The notes under the pieces: generated by a model
Database searches by the model: none
What the model was told of the DNA's origin: nothing
Seen by the model: the letters and a program-made list of their open reading frames with translations, nothing else
Assembly: GCA_013396915.1 (NCBI GenBank)
Contig: VWZL01001947.1
Location: 1-64,000, forward strand
Reading direction: 5' to 3'
Source: Stercorarius parasiticus
Taxonomy: Eukaryota; Chordata; Aves; Charadriiformes; Stercorariidae
Length of the DNA stretch: 64,000 nt
Made by a program: the position numbers and the translations under genes
Shown: in pieces, positions 39,901 through 48,489 of the stretch
How positions within the stretch are numbered: position 1 is the first letter of the stretch
Layout: each line of letters begins with the position of its first letter

Positions 39901-42900
39901 TACATTGCATCAGACAATACGGGGACACCACTGGCTGTTTTCAGTAGCAACGGTCTCATGCTTAAACAAATTCAATACACTGCTTATGGAGAGATCTATT
40001 TCGACTCTAACCTTGATTTCCAGCTGGTAATAGGATTCCATGGAGGCTTATACGACCCACTGACCAAGCTCGTCCACTTTGGAGAAAGAGATTATGACAT
40101 ACTGGCAGGCCGGTGGACAACGCCCGATATTGAAATCTGGAAGAGAATTGGAAAGGATCCAGCTCCTTTTAATTTGTACATGTTTAGAAATAACAACCCA
40201 GCCAGTAAAATACACGATGTGAAGGATTATATCACAGGTAAAAGAAGGTTATTTAATTGCAAGACTGTCTCCTACTTGCTCAAAAACTTCCCTATCTGTG
40301 TTCTAATAATCTGGAATCTGATTATCTGGGTTACAGGCTGAGGATATTGTCTAGGGAAGGTTAGTAAAGAAACTCTCAGGGAAGGTAACTGTTCAGAAAA
40401 GTACTTGGCTTTTAGAAACACATCGACAAAGTGATTTTAGCTTGGGGGTGCTGGACCTATAGCCATCCAATTTAGACTGGAATTCACAATTTTGGTGAAG
40501 TATCTCAATATGTCCTATTTGGAAAAGTTATTTATGAGGAAGCGTTAAGCACTTAACAGTGAGAATAATTACAGCAAACAACGCTTATCAGGAATAGTGA
40601 AATAGCACATGGGAGATCCTGAAAATATCTCATCTAAGGTTTAGACGTTGATTTAGGTACCTGTGTAAGAGATTAGGATCCATAGGCCATTATTAGCTTT
40701 CAGGTTTAGGTAAACAAAACTAAACCTTGTGCCCTACACAGTCCTTGTGCTGCTTCGACATTGGACCCAAAAAGATAATTCAGAGCATTTCAGTGTATAC
40801 TGAAGGCTTGGGTTTTCCGAAGTACATTTTGGAGTACCAGTGCCATACATCTCTTCCTCTCCCACTGACTGAACTGTAACACACGGTGCCTCAGCTCAAG
40901 ATCTCAGTGCATTGGGAGAGGGAAGGGGAGCTCTAGGTTCTCCTTCCAATACTGTTACACGTTGCGCAGTGCTCTTATAATGAAAAAAATAGACTCCTTG
41001 AGCAAGTACAAGAGTAAGAACCCCTCAAGACCATTCATGAGAATCTCCTTACATGTGGATTAGAGTCAGGCTTCTTCGTGGCTCTGGGCTACTGAGCAGT
41101 AAAAAGTGCATACTCATGGACCAGAAAGACCAAAGGCAAGAGGGAGTGAGACTGTAAGGTAGCAAGGGCAGGAGGGGTCTTTCTGTGACCAACTGACCTC
41201 ATTAACATGGCAGCAAATATTCACTGCAGGTTGGCTGATATTTTCCAGGGTAGGTTTTTGCAAGGCTACTAATGTAATTTGGCTAAGAAAGAGAAGTCCA
41301 ATATGCTCCAGGCCAGCACAAATTAATGGGTACACAGCCAGGAGCAGGGAAGGAGCAGGATACACAAAAAGGAGCGTGAACTTCTCTTTTGTCAACAGAA
41401 AGCTGCTAACGTGCTGCTTCTTGTATAACTGAGTTCTTAGGGAACCTATATGCTTTTTGTGGGTCTAGTTAGTGATGTGTAGTGTTTTCCATTATTCTAC
41501 ATACAAAAAACTCTGATTGCACATCACCAGAAGTTTCTGAAAAATGCAGGGCTTGGATACATTTGAATTTTCATATTTTAATAGATGTAAATAATCCAAA
41601 ATATTTCACACGGACAGTGCCAGACTAGAGGAGCGGCTCAGCCCCACTTACTTACGAGCTGCGAGACTACCACTCAGAAAAGCATCCTGGGAATCAAGTG
41701 GGTTTGCATTAATTTAACAAACAGCAGCTATTAACAGGGTTGCTAACGTGCTGCCTGGGAGCAAGGATAATAACAGACCTTTGAATCTGTCCTCTTTCAG
41801 CAGCATGTGCTGTAGGGGATGCAGTTGCAATCAGATTCTTTGTGGCATTGAAAATGATGCACTCAGTTCAGAAATTGCCCTCAAAATACAGTTTTCGTTC
41901 TTTTCTTAACATCTTTGATGCACGGAATACGTAGCCACGGACTGCTCATATAAGGTTATCATTACAAAGAGCAATTTGTCTGACTGGCAGTTTTAGATGC
42001 AGAGCCTCATGAGGTGCATCATTTATCTGGAAAGGTTAGAAATTACTTTAAGGTAAATATTTTTTAATTCTTTGAACACTGGAAAAATTTGGTTCCTTGT
42101 TCCACTTATTTGGGTCCTTCTTAAATGAAAACTGCTAGACTCAGTAAGGAGCACTCTGCCAACTTCTGCAAAGCTTAGTATTTGTGAAAGATAGGGTAGA
42201 AAGACAGAAACAAGGCAGAGCACCCATTCTTGCCCAACAATTGTTAACTAATTGATTGTTAGCATCCCTAATTTATGTATTTTTAACAGAACATAAAATG
42301 TATCATAAATAATGTTATCTAATGCTAATTTGGTATCCTGTCTGCTTACTGATGCAACGGTAATACATTTCATTAGTTTTTAATTTCACCAGTCCAACCT
42401 CACGTTGAAGAGGGGGAGATTTCTCTTGAATCAACATAAAACACCGGCCAAATCATTTAAAAGGCAATTGGCTGTATAGGTGCTACTTCAGGGCTAGTTT
42501 GAAGACATTACAATAACGCATACGTAACAAAAGGACAGGATGTACTCTGCAGTACTACTTCTTTTTGCTTTGTTTTAAAGTATTGATGTTGAAGGTGCGA
42601 CATGGAGCGTGTTCAGCCTGACCATGAAATCCCAATTAGTTTAGGCTATATTAGAAGGAATCTCACTTTAACTGCGCTCCTGTAGTTGTTCTGGAAGTCA
42701 CTGAGGCCTTCAGAATTGCTGAAACCTGTAATGCCTTTCAAACAAGTATACCGCAATTCTTACATAGAACAGAAGTTTTCTTGTAAGATTAGAACTTCAA
42801 GTTTACTGCACAGGCCTTGCTATTCTAGCTGTAGTACAAATCCATCCATATCAAAACGAAGACTGTTTAATAACTTTCATGTTACAGAAGGAAATCAACT

Positions 42901-45900
42901 CTGCCAAAAACTATTCCATGTAAAAATGGTATGATTGCAAAATATAGAACAATTCTAATATTTTTCTCTTCTTTTTTTAATAATTCTCTTGCAGATGTCA
43001 ACAGTTGGCTGGTGACATTCGGCTTCCATCTGCACAACGCCATTCCTGGCTTCCCTGTTCCGAAATTCGATTTAACTGAACCTTCTTATGAACTTGTGAA
43101 GAGCCAGCAATGGGAGGACATACCAGTAAGAAACAAAACTAAACATACAAACGGGACAGGACAGAATGTTCCCTTCTATTCAGATCTTATCAGACATGGG
43201 TAAACCTGACAGGGTTACTTGCTAAATTAAATCTGAACGGTGCTTTTCAAACCTCTAATTTTTATCTACTTTCAACTGAATTTAAGAAATTACAGATGGT
43301 GTTTTTTCTTACAGATTTGCTAAGTTAGGTACCATTTTAAATAAGCTCTTGTTTGCTTTCAGCAATAAGAAAAATGCAGAAAGACAATAATCAATGAAAA
43401 GAAGTTTAAGGCAATTTAAAGATGTCTAAGTTTCTTAGCAGAAACTACAGAGATTAGATTTGTGCTAACACTCTGCCTGAAGGCAGAAACTGAACACTGT
43501 AGTAAAAAATAGACTGCGAAATAAACAGAAGAACAGGTGATATAAATTATGCATACCAGGCACCACTAGAATTTTACTTCTCTTTAATATTAACCACGTT
43601 TTATATGTAAAGATAAAATATTGAAAATGAAATTACCTGAGGTAAAACCCATTACATTACATAAAACCAAAACTCCAGGTGCTTATGAAGTTCTTTGGGA
43701 GGAAAAAAATGAACTTCAGTCCTGAAAACGTGCTACAGTTTTAAATCATGGAAGAAACAAATGTGGAAGTTAAAATCTTAATCTGCCATTTAAGAAAATA
43801 ATATTTACAAATCAAACTACTCAAAAATCAAAGACCTGTGCCCTCAAAAATCCTGTGGTTCTCAGTTAAGATGGAAGCGTTAAGAGGCAGTAAAATCCCA
43901 TTGTGAGCCGTCAAAAACAGATCTCTTAACAAGAATCATGATAGAGAACTTTACGAGATTAGAAGAGGATATGATCTTGAAGAACCTTACAACCTAATTT
44001 AGACAAAAAAACATCAGTAGGCCCAGCAGAAGGGAGCATATGGAAGCTAATTTTGCATACATGAAGCGACCCGCTGTATATATTTTTTAATAGCCAGGGA
44101 TTGAGTAATGGGAAAAGACCTTAGAGCACAGCATGAGAATAGTGTCTCCCATGAACAGCAGAGGCAGTGAAGGAGGAGCACTGCAAGTACTCCAGGCAAG
44201 GTGGTCGTATCAGGAGATAAGAGAGCTGTCATCCGGCACGGCTGTGAAGAACTATAAGAGGTTGTTTATTTAGATCTCAAAAGAATGCAATTATCCACTA
44301 ACGCCAGCAAATGTGCATCAGGAAAAGAACCAGTCTGGTCAAAGCGATGAGAGCAGACAGCTAGTTGTCAAAAAACTTCACAACAGAGCTCAGCAATGTG
44401 AGGAGCAGCAGGGACATGGGACGTGATAGAGAGAAAGAGAGAAGCGGGAGGAACACAAAGATTCAAAATTCTCAGGGAGGAAGAAGCTGCAACTATGGTA
44501 TTCTATGTTGAACAAGCAAATGCAATCAGGAGCCAGAAGTAAACACACAAACCACAAAACACGCATTCTGGAGTGAGTGAGCTTTACCGAGCTCTGAGGT
44601 TTTGCTTCAGAGCTCTGAGGAGACATGTTAAAAATAAACAAACTTTTGTCATTATGAAGTTGCTATAGCATCTCGCTGATCTCACTGATGAGCGTGCTGT
44701 CTAGAATATATTTTTGTGCTCAATACCTTTCATGTAGGATTTACAACAGCTGAAATCCGTACTTGTTAGCAAGTGCAGTCAGGAATCTGCCACATTGAAG
44801 AAGAGTTGAGAGCCCAAGTCAATTCATAATTCCCTCAGGAACCGTCCCCTCCACAAAGCCGCCCTCCTGGCAGAGCAGAGGCGGCTTTGCAAACCTTTTG
44901 CCAGGCTTTGATTAGTAGCAAGGCTGAATGAAGCTTGTAGGAGTCTGTTAATGACTCCTGCTTGGTCTCCCACCCAGAAATTTGGGAAAACTAAACAGGC
45001 TTTTGCCTCATTTGTCAGCAATAAATCAAGTGGTTTAAACAGTATTTTTACTGAAAGGAGAGGGGGTCAATTGGAAGATAAACTGGATCATCTACAGAAA
45101 CTAAGTACTCCTTTTCAAAAGTGCAGCCAAAGCTATTTAAGTCTTCTCTCTTGTTTCCTGCTGAGACAACTGCTAGGGCAGCTGTCTGCTCCCCACCTCC
45201 GTCAATACTCGCTCATTCACAGCTTGTAGCTGTTAAGACCCAGGGTTAGACAGATAAGATATGCCTGTTCTGCGCAGTTGTAAGGTCTCACCCCAGCCAC
45301 AGCTGACCCCATAACACGAGCTGCCCCACTACGTCGCTGCGCGAGCTAACCGTTCCTGCTCGCTGCTCCTGAGCTTCTACCTGCTCTGGCTAACCACAGC
45401 AGTTCTGCTGTCAGGTCCCGTTCCCCAGCTACCCTCGCTCTTCACCAAGAGTCCAGCTGGCTTACTGGGCCACACATCGCTCTTAACAGTCAAGCAAACT
45501 TTTTAAACAGCTTCTCCTATCCTAGCTTTTCCATCTTGTGCGTTTGCACCTCACGATTGCACCTCTTATTTCCTACCCTTTATAGCACACCTACCTTTTC
45601 AACAAGACCACCCCCAGATACGGTAAAACATGAAATACCAAGCGAGCATATTTCAGACTTGCTGGTGGGTTCTTTTCATTCATTGCCCCTTCTCTTTGCT
45701 AGCTGTCAACAAAGCACTCTGCCGTACTCAGGACGGCACCCCTCTAAAGTTCCGGGGAGAGAAGCTGCTCGTCTCTTTTAGGCAGCGTGCTGATACCTGC
45801 AGTGAAATGGAAGCTCACACAACTGAATTGGCTGGAGCTTTTTCACACATCCCCTTTTATCAGTTTCTGCAATTTTTTGCAAGAAAGGGCATCAGTCCCC

Positions 45901-47280
45901 AATATTCCACCCCCTTTGCTCTGCACCATTTGCTTCCTTCTCTTTTACTGTAAAGACTATCATTACAGTTCGATTTCCCCCCTCTTCCTTTAGCAGCTTG
46001 AGGGGTTACGAGAGCCTCCCTGCAGTTTGGTGTCAGACCGCAGCTACCTGAGAGGCTCCAGCTCCTGACTCAGCGTAATGAAAGGCTTGTTCCAGTTCTA
46101 AAGCACAGCCTCGTGACCTGCAAAAATCTCCTCAATTTGGATGGACCCATGGTAGACAGGAATCATAGTCGAACCAGCTCAGAGGATGAGATGACACTGT
46201 AGTAAGATAACTCTTACCCATATTAAATATTAGTATTGCAAAGGTCTGTCCTGCGCAGCCCAGTAAGTAGCCTCTGAAGTTTGATCGTATTGTTGTGCAG
46301 GTTCTCGGGGAGACAAAAAGCACTGAACATTATCAAACAAAATAGTCTTGTAACTCAGCAGAACAAGCAGTATGTAGAGTATGTAGATTTAATTAACTCT
46401 TTGGCGCTGTCAGTTGTGGCATATCCTGTTGTTGTCCACGGGCAGCACACCAAGAAAGCCTGGCTGTTTGGCATCTAGAGGGGTACAGATGGCTGGTAAA
46501 ACTTCTGTCTGTTCTTGTTTACAGCCAATTTCGGGAGTGCAACAACAAGTGGCGAGACAAGCAAAGGCCTTCCTTTCCCTGGGAAAGATGGCAGAAGTGC
46601 AGGTCAGCAGACGGAAATCCAGTGGAGAGAAGTCATGGCTGTGGTTTGCTACGGTGAAGTCTCTGATTGGGAAAGGGGTGATGCTGGCTGTCAATCAAGG
46701 CAAAGTGCAAACAAACGTGCTCAACATTGCCAACGAGGACTGCATAAAAGTGGCAGCTGTTCTGAACAACGCCTACTACCTAGAAAACTTGCATTTCACC
46801 GTCGAGGGCAAGGACACGCACTATTTTATCAAGACGACTTCCCCCGAGAGTGACCTTGGGACACTGAGGCTGACGAGCGGGCGGAAGGCCCTGGAGAACG
46901 GCATCAACGTCACTGTTTCCCAATCCACCACTGTGGTGAACGGCAGGACTCGTAGGTTTGCTGATGTTGAAATGCAATACGGCGCTTTAGCGCTTCACGT
47001 CCGCTATGGCATGACGCTTGATGAGGAAAAGGCCCGAATACTGGAGCAAGCCAGGCAAAGAGCTCTTTCCAGTGCCTGGGCCAGAGAACAACAGAGAGTC
47101 AGAGATGGAGAGGAAGGCGCCAGGTTGTGGACAGAAGGAGAAAAGAGGCAGTTGCTAAGTGCTGGGAAGGTACAAGGATACGATGGGTACTATGTACTCT
47201 CTGTGGAGCAATATCCAGAATTAGCAGACAGCGCTAACAATATACAGTTCCTCAGACAAAGCGAGATAGGGAAGAGGTAA
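672..47280 (+). CDS. TENM2: Teneurin-2, C-terminal 1,717 residues, spliced from 13 exons
   Basis: Teneurins are large type II transmembrane cell-adhesion proteins. Their extracellular part pairs with other teneurins and with latrophilins (ADGRL) at synapses and along axon paths. The joined exons read without a stop through the FN-plug region, the NHL beta-propeller, YD repeats, the Rhs-associated core, the toxin-like domain and TCAP. Exon lengths are 268, 144, 250, 21, 233, 155, 875, 176, 236, 297, 1612, 131 and 756 nt, total 5154 nt, and all phases agree. I chose the paralog TENM2 over TENM1, 3 and 4 because stretches such as [38 protein letters not shown] and [20 protein letters not shown] match my memory of vertebrate teneurin-2, whereas teneurin-3 differs at these places. 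No frameshift, stop or broken splice site is seen, so the gene looks intact. The N-terminal part (roughly 1,050 residues by family length) lies upstream of the window. Confidence 0.96.
940..1516 (+). other. TENM2 intron, 577 bp
   Basis: Bounded by GTATGT and TTTCAG. AT-rich, with no recognisable repeat or exon. Confidence 0.9.
1517..1660 (+). CDS. TENM2: TENM2 exon: FN-plug region before the NHL propeller
   Basis: 144 nt, residues 90-138. The acceptor is TTATTTCAG and the donor is GTAAGG. The exon completes a split Val codon and ends one base into a Gly codon. The peptide runs [20 protein letters not shown] and continues to [17 protein letters not shown]. This is the conserved teneurin stretch with a single Cys (ESCLDL) that leads into the beta-propeller. 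The preceding intron is only 577 bp. Confidence 0.95.
1661..4978 (+). other. TENM2 intron, 3.3 kb
   Basis: Bounded by GTAAGG and CTGCCAG. It contains a short CR1 3' end at 2746-2892. The stretch 4100-4970 is very AT-rich with long T tracts. Nothing else was recognised. Confidence 0.88.
2746..2892 (+). mobile_element. CR1 LINE fragment, 3' end, sense
   Basis: Runs from CCCCATCCCTGGAGGTGTCC through CTGGTCTGGTGGGAGGTGTC and GGTCCCTTCCAACCCAAACC to ATTCTGTGATTCCATGA. This is the 3' UTR of avian CR1 retrotransposons with its terminal short repeat. It is truncated at the 5' end, as most CR1 copies are. Confidence 0.9.
4979..5228 (+). CDS. TENM2: TENM2 exon: start of the NHL beta-propeller
   Basis: 250 nt, residues 138-221. 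The acceptor is CCTGCCAG. The exon encodes [11 protein letters not shown], the basic [15 protein letters not shown] segment with a CxxC pair, and the first NHL strand set [20 protein letters not shown] followed by [12 protein letters not shown]. The donor is GTATGG, two bases into the codon after Leu (GAG CTA AG). This donor can join either the 21-nt microexon at 5638 (giving Arg) or the exon at 10832 (giving Ser), and both keep the frame. Confidence 0.95.
5229..5637 (+). other. TENM2 intron, 409 bp, before the NHL microexon
   Basis: The shortest intron in the window. It begins with the non-canonical-looking GTATGG and ends in a long pyrimidine stretch (TTTTTCTGTTCTTTTTTACT) then CCACCAAG. 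The strong pyrimidine tract is what a 21-nt exon would be expected to need for recognition. Confidence 0.9.
5638..5658 (+). CDS. TENM2: TENM2 21-nt microexon: NHL propeller splice insert
   Basis: A 21-base exon flanked by a long pyrimidine tract ending CTCCCACCAAG and by a strong GTAAGC donor. It enters and leaves two bases into a codon. Joined to its neighbours it gives L-R-N-K-D-F-R-H-S-N-N-P; skipped, it gives L-S-N-N-P. It therefore adds exactly seven residues with no frame change. Position and sequence match the known alternatively spliced beta-propeller insert (splice site B) of teneurins. In published work on teneurin-2 and teneurin-3 this insert alters trans binding to latrophilin and homophilic recognition. 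Inclusion cannot be judged from genomic DNA. Confidence 0.93.
8213..8244. repeat. Alternating (GT)n/(CG)n tract
   Basis: GTGTGTGT-type sequence followed by TGCGCACACGCGCGCGCAC. Purines and pyrimidines alternate almost throughout, with one break near 8225/8226. It is a simple repeat capable in principle of Z-DNA. Confidence 0.7.
10541..10559. repeat. Perfect inverted repeat, 8-bp arms, 3-nt loop
   Basis: AGAGACAG-GAG-CTGTCTCT. It lies 273 bases upstream of the exon at 10832. Its function is unknown. Confidence 0.8.
10594..10617. repeat. Perfect inverted repeat, 9-bp arms, 6-nt loop
   Basis: GGGACAAAA-CGGATC-TTTTGTCCC. It lies 34 bases after the previous hairpin and 214 bases upstream of the exon at 10832. 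Confidence 0.8.
10832..11064 (+). CDS. TENM2: TENM2 exon: NHL propeller blade
   Basis: 233 nt, residues 228-306. The acceptor is CATTTTACAG and the donor is GTAAAA. The NHL strand motif is [20 protein letters not shown], followed by [15 protein letters not shown]. It then carries the [15 protein letters not shown] loop with paired Cys residues that is typical of teneurin propellers, and ends ATLMSPKG. The stretch [11 protein letters not shown] differs by conservative changes from the NAEVVAGTGEQ I remember for other vertebrates. I cannot tell whether that is lineage-specific. Confidence 0.95.
11065..11581 (+). other. TENM2 intron, 517 bp
   Basis: Bounded by GTAAAA and CCCTAAAG. No repeat or further exon seen. 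Confidence 0.9.
11582..11736 (+). CDS. TENM2: TENM2 exon: NHL propeller blade
   Basis: 155 nt, residues 306-357. The acceptor follows a clean pyrimidine tract (CTCTTCTCTTCCCTAAAG) and the donor is GTACCT. It encodes [20 protein letters not shown] and [16 protein letters not shown], one NHL repeat, then [10 protein letters not shown]. It ends in phase 0 and joins directly to VRLEWPTDL of the next exon. The open frame has no upstream ATG, so the exon is recognised by similarity, splice sites and phase. Confidence 0.95.
11737..12600 (+). other. TENM2 intron, 864 bp
   Basis: Bounded by GTACCT and TTGTTAAG. A short open frame (12379-12570) runs near the acceptor but is not continuous with the exon and shows no family similarity. 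Confidence 0.9.
12601..13475 (+). CDS. TENM2: TENM2 large exon: last NHL blades and first YD repeats
   Basis: 875 nt, residues 358-649. The acceptor is TTTGTTAAG and the donor is GTAAGT. Three NHL repeats are visible: [40 protein letters not shown] and [20 protein letters not shown]. Between the last two lies the Cys-rich [15 protein letters not shown] loop. After [12 protein letters not shown] the chain passes into the YD-repeat shell ([54 protein letters not shown]). The exon ends two bases into the Asp of the first YD-type motif continued at 29875. Confidence 0.97.
13519..13547. repeat. (TA)n(CA)n microsatellite
   Basis: TATATATATATATA followed by CACACACACA, 44 bases after the donor at 13476. 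A simple repeat, likely length-variable. Confidence 0.85.
14749..14792. repeat. (CTTTTT)n tract
   Basis: Several CTTTTT units ending in a pure T run. Its complement explains the Lys-rich open frames on the minus strand. Confidence 0.8.
16341..16406 (+). mobile_element. Degraded CR1-like 3' fragment, sense
   Basis: The stretch GGTTGGACCACAAGACCTCT followed by CAAGGTCCCTTCCAGTCATG and TGTGATGC resembles an old CR1 3' end. It is short and diverged, so the family assignment is tentative. Confidence 0.5.
17108..17393 (+). mobile_element. CR1 LINE fragment, 3' end, sense
   Basis: About 286 bp of the CR1 3' region. It opens ACAAGGGCATGTACTGATAG, passes through GATATTAGGAAGAAATTCTC and GCCCAGAGAAGCTGTGGCTG, and ends ATTCTGTGATTCTATGATT with the terminal 8-base repeats. 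It is well preserved and truncated at the 5' end. Its 3' half is very similar to the copy at 2746, which suggests related subfamilies. Confidence 0.93.
29875..30050 (+). CDS. TENM2: TENM2 exon: YD repeat region
   Basis: 176 nt, residues 649-708. The acceptor is TATTTTTTTAG and the donor is GTACTG. It completes Asp and reads [20 protein letters not shown], the classic YD signature (YDxxGR), followed by [20 protein letters not shown]. It follows a 16.4-kb intron, the longest in the window. The frame is confirmed on both sides: GA|C gives Asp at its start and G|AT gives Asp at its end. Confidence 0.96.
30051..30751 (+). other. TENM2 intron, 701 bp
   Basis: Bounded by GTACTG and CCTTTTCAG. No repeat or exon recognised. 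Confidence 0.9.
30752..30987 (+). CDS. TENM2: TENM2 exon: YD barrel
   Basis: 236 nt, residues 708-786. The acceptor is TGCCTTTTCAG and the donor is GTAAGC, ending in phase 0. It encodes [40 protein letters not shown] and [19 protein letters not shown]. These are beta strands of the barrel with an N-glycosylation sequon (NMT). The following intron carries the solo LTR. Confidence 0.96.
33697..33813 (+). repeat. Three tandem 39-bp units inside the LTR
   Basis: Units start at 33697, 33736 and 33775, each opening GAGGTCCATGGTGG and carrying a GCAGAG..CCACCTGCAGCCC core. 39 is a multiple of three and the unit lacks stops in several frames. This produces long, repetitive open frames on both strands that are not genes. 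Looser repeats built on CTGGAGCAG continue to about 34080. Confidence 0.85.
34298..34303 (+). terminator. LTR polyadenylation signal AATAAA
   Basis: Located in the sequence GATTGGCAATAAATTAAATT within the LTR, followed by GAGTCTGTTTTACCTG. It is in the same orientation as TENM2 transcription and could in principle end transcripts inside the intron. Confidence 0.6.
37135..37431 (+). CDS. TENM2: TENM2 exon: YD barrel
   Basis: 297 nt, exactly 99 codons, residues 787-885, phase 0 at both ends. The acceptor is GCTTTAAAAAG, with a weaker pyrimidine tract than the other exons, and the donor is GTAAAG. It reads [40 protein letters not shown] and [20 protein letters not shown], the last being two successive YD-type strands. 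As a symmetric exon its skipping would keep the frame, but I see no sign that it is skipped. Confidence 0.95.
37432..38625 (+). other. TENM2 intron, 1.2 kb
   Basis: Bounded by GTAAAG and TTTTCAG. AT-rich, nothing recognised. Confidence 0.9.
38626..40237 (+). CDS. TENM2: TENM2 largest exon: YD repeats and Rhs-associated core
   Basis: 1612 nt, residues 886-1423. The acceptor is TTAATTTTCAG and the donor is GTAAAA. It begins [20 protein letters not shown] and holds many YD repeats ([67 protein letters not shown]). It ends in the Rhs repeat-associated core signature [32 protein letters not shown] and [14 protein letters not shown]. This core is shared with bacterial Rhs/YD-repeat toxin shells and closes the barrel in teneurins. 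The exon is fully open, as expected for a conserved single large exon of the family. Confidence 0.98.
40238..42994 (+). other. TENM2 intron, 2.8 kb
   Basis: Bounded by GTAAAA and CTTGCAG. The frame from the preceding exon stays open for about 34 codons to a TGA at 40339. No repeat recognised. Confidence 0.9.
42995..43125 (+). CDS. TENM2: TENM2 exon: ABD-like linker after the barrel
   Basis: 131 nt, residues 1423-1466. The acceptor is TTCTCTTGCAG and the donor is GTAAGA. It encodes [20 protein letters not shown] and [19 protein letters not shown], then EDIP. This is the segment that exits the barrel toward the toxin-like domain, and one of the best paralog markers for teneurin-2. It ends in phase 0 after CCA. 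Confidence 0.96.
43126..46524 (+). other. TENM2 last intron, 3.4 kb
   Basis: Bounded by GTAAGA and TTTACAG. A purine-rich block lies near 44390-44470 and a C-richer block at 45240-45480. Open frames there show no recognisable protein. No transposon recognised. Confidence 0.88.
46525..47280 (+). CDS. TENM2: TENM2 terminal coding exon: toxin-like domain and TCAP
   Basis: 756 nt, 251 codons plus TAA, residues 1467-1717. The acceptor is TTGTTTACAG. It starts [20 protein letters not shown], then [74 protein letters not shown] and [19 protein letters not shown]. The middle part is the Tox-GHH-type region, related in fold to HNH-like bacterial toxin tips. Vertebrate teneurins keep the shape but are used for adhesion. 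The chain ends with the TCAP segment and GKR before the stop. Confidence 0.97.
   Translation, partial: PISGVQQQVARQAKAFLSLGKMAEVQVSRRKSSGEKSWLWFATVKSLIGKGVMLAVNQGKVQTNVLNIANEDCIKVAAVLNNAYYLENLHFTVEGKDTHYFIKTTSPESDLGTLRLTSGRKALENGINVTVSQSTTVVNGRTRRFADVEMQYGALALHVRYGMTLDEEKARILEQARQRALSSAWAREQQRVRDGEEGARLWTEGEKRQLLSAGKVQGYDGYYVLSVEQYPELADSANNIQFLRQSEIGKR
47149..47277 (+). other. TENM2: Teneurin C-terminal associated peptide (TCAP-2) segment
   Basis: Forty residues after a dibasic KR ([12 protein letters not shown]), running to SEI and followed by Gly-Lys-Arg and the stop. The segment resembles a neuropeptide precursor: a dibasic site in front, and a Gly plus two basic residues behind that could serve for C-terminal amidation. 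TCAPs are described as CRF-like bioactive peptides of teneurins. Whether this copy is ever released, or acts only as part of the whole ectodomain, cannot be seen in DNA. Confidence 0.85.
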
Positions 47281-47711
47281 CACACTGGCTTAGCTCAGGC
47301 TGCCAAAGAGACTGTGTACCAGTGTCTTCTAAAAAGGAGACCAAACTGTTTTGCTGCATTACTACTTGAGCCTAAGCTTACACCTTTGCTCAGATTTTTT
47401 CTGTAGCACAATCCAAACAGACTCTGTAACGAAAAGAGCGCCTTCCAGAAGAATGATACTGCTAATGACAAAACTTTTTTTTTTCTCAATGACCTTAAAG
47501 GTGATCTGCTTTAAAGAATATGTTTACATATGCATATCGCTGCACTCAAGTTGGACTGAAAAGTATTAAAAAGAAGAAAAAAGAAAAGAAAAAGGCCTAC
47601 AGATTTTGCAACAGGCTGTCTGTTCCTTTGAGGCACTGTATTTAATTAAGATACAGACCCATACAGTGTTTCCAAATATTACTGAATTGTTGACCTTTGC
47701 TTACCAGAAGT

Positions 47712-47752
47712 AGTCTCTCTCTTTCTCTCTCTCTCTTTCTCTCTCTTTCTCA
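47712..47752 (+). repeat. (TC)n tract in the TENM2 3' UTR
   Basis: CTCTCTCTTTCTCTCTCTCT and similar, a pyrimidine repeat about 430 bases after the stop codon. In RNA it would be a potential PTB-type binding site. Confidence 0.8.
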
Positions 47753-48108
47753 CTGCATAGGATGTGGTATATATCTGTTAATTTTAAAACGTGGGGCAAA
47801 AATTACTGTTTATAGACAACCCAACTGCTTTAAACTGTGCTGCTTTCTAAAAGGACATTGGCACAAGTGACTTATGCTACCATGGGAATTTAATAATGGA
47901 TTTTACAATGCTAACATGGTTTGCCTTGGGGGGAAAATGGCAAGTAGAATCCTTGTTGCAGATAAGCAAAGGAAACCCTGATTTTTTTGTAAATTATGTG
48001 AGACAAGTTGTTTATGGATTTTTATATGAATTACAATTTACTGTACATCAAATATTAGTCTCAGAGGAGTTAATTTATGTAAAGTGTTTAAAAAAGTTTA
48101 TACTTAAA

Positions 48109-48114
48109 AATAAA
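48109..48114 (+). terminator. Proximal polyadenylation signal AATAAA of TENM2
   Basis: AATAAA followed 13-33 bases later by a GT-rich and T-rich element (ATGTGCTGTGTGTGATTTTT). This is the usual layout of a functional vertebrate cleavage site, and would give an 840-850-base 3' UTR. Confidence 0.65.
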
Positions 48115-48483
48115 ATGATAAAAACATGTGCTGTGTGTGATTTTTTTAAAGAAAAAGGAATTGCACCTTTTATGTTATAGCTGTACAGTATAAAGGATTA
48201 TATTGTAGAGATATAACAGTGATGACTAATGTCCAAAAGTGTTAATATTTTTGTATTAGGTTTAAAGCTGTGCATCTATCACTCTGCTGACAGGATGGGA
48301 CACTCCAAAGTGGCTGGCCGAACCAGACCGCAGCTCCCTCCCCTCCCGTACTGCTCCTGTCACCCAGGCCAGTGCCACTTCATCAGTCATTGTTAGAAGG
48401 CACAGTAACCAAATAAGTCTCGTTTATGATGATGGAAGACTTTAATAGGTTGGGTTTTCCTTGTCTTTTTCCAGCCCTAACGT

Positions 48484-48489
48484 AATAAA
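48484..48489 (+). terminator. Distal polyadenylation signal AATAAA of TENM2
   Basis: AATAAA with a downstream GT-rich then T-rich element (GGTGGGGTTTCTGTTGTTTT) about 20 bases on. It is the last strongly built signal before the sequence loses 3'-UTR character, and would give a 3' UTR of about 1.23 kb. Confidence 0.6.
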
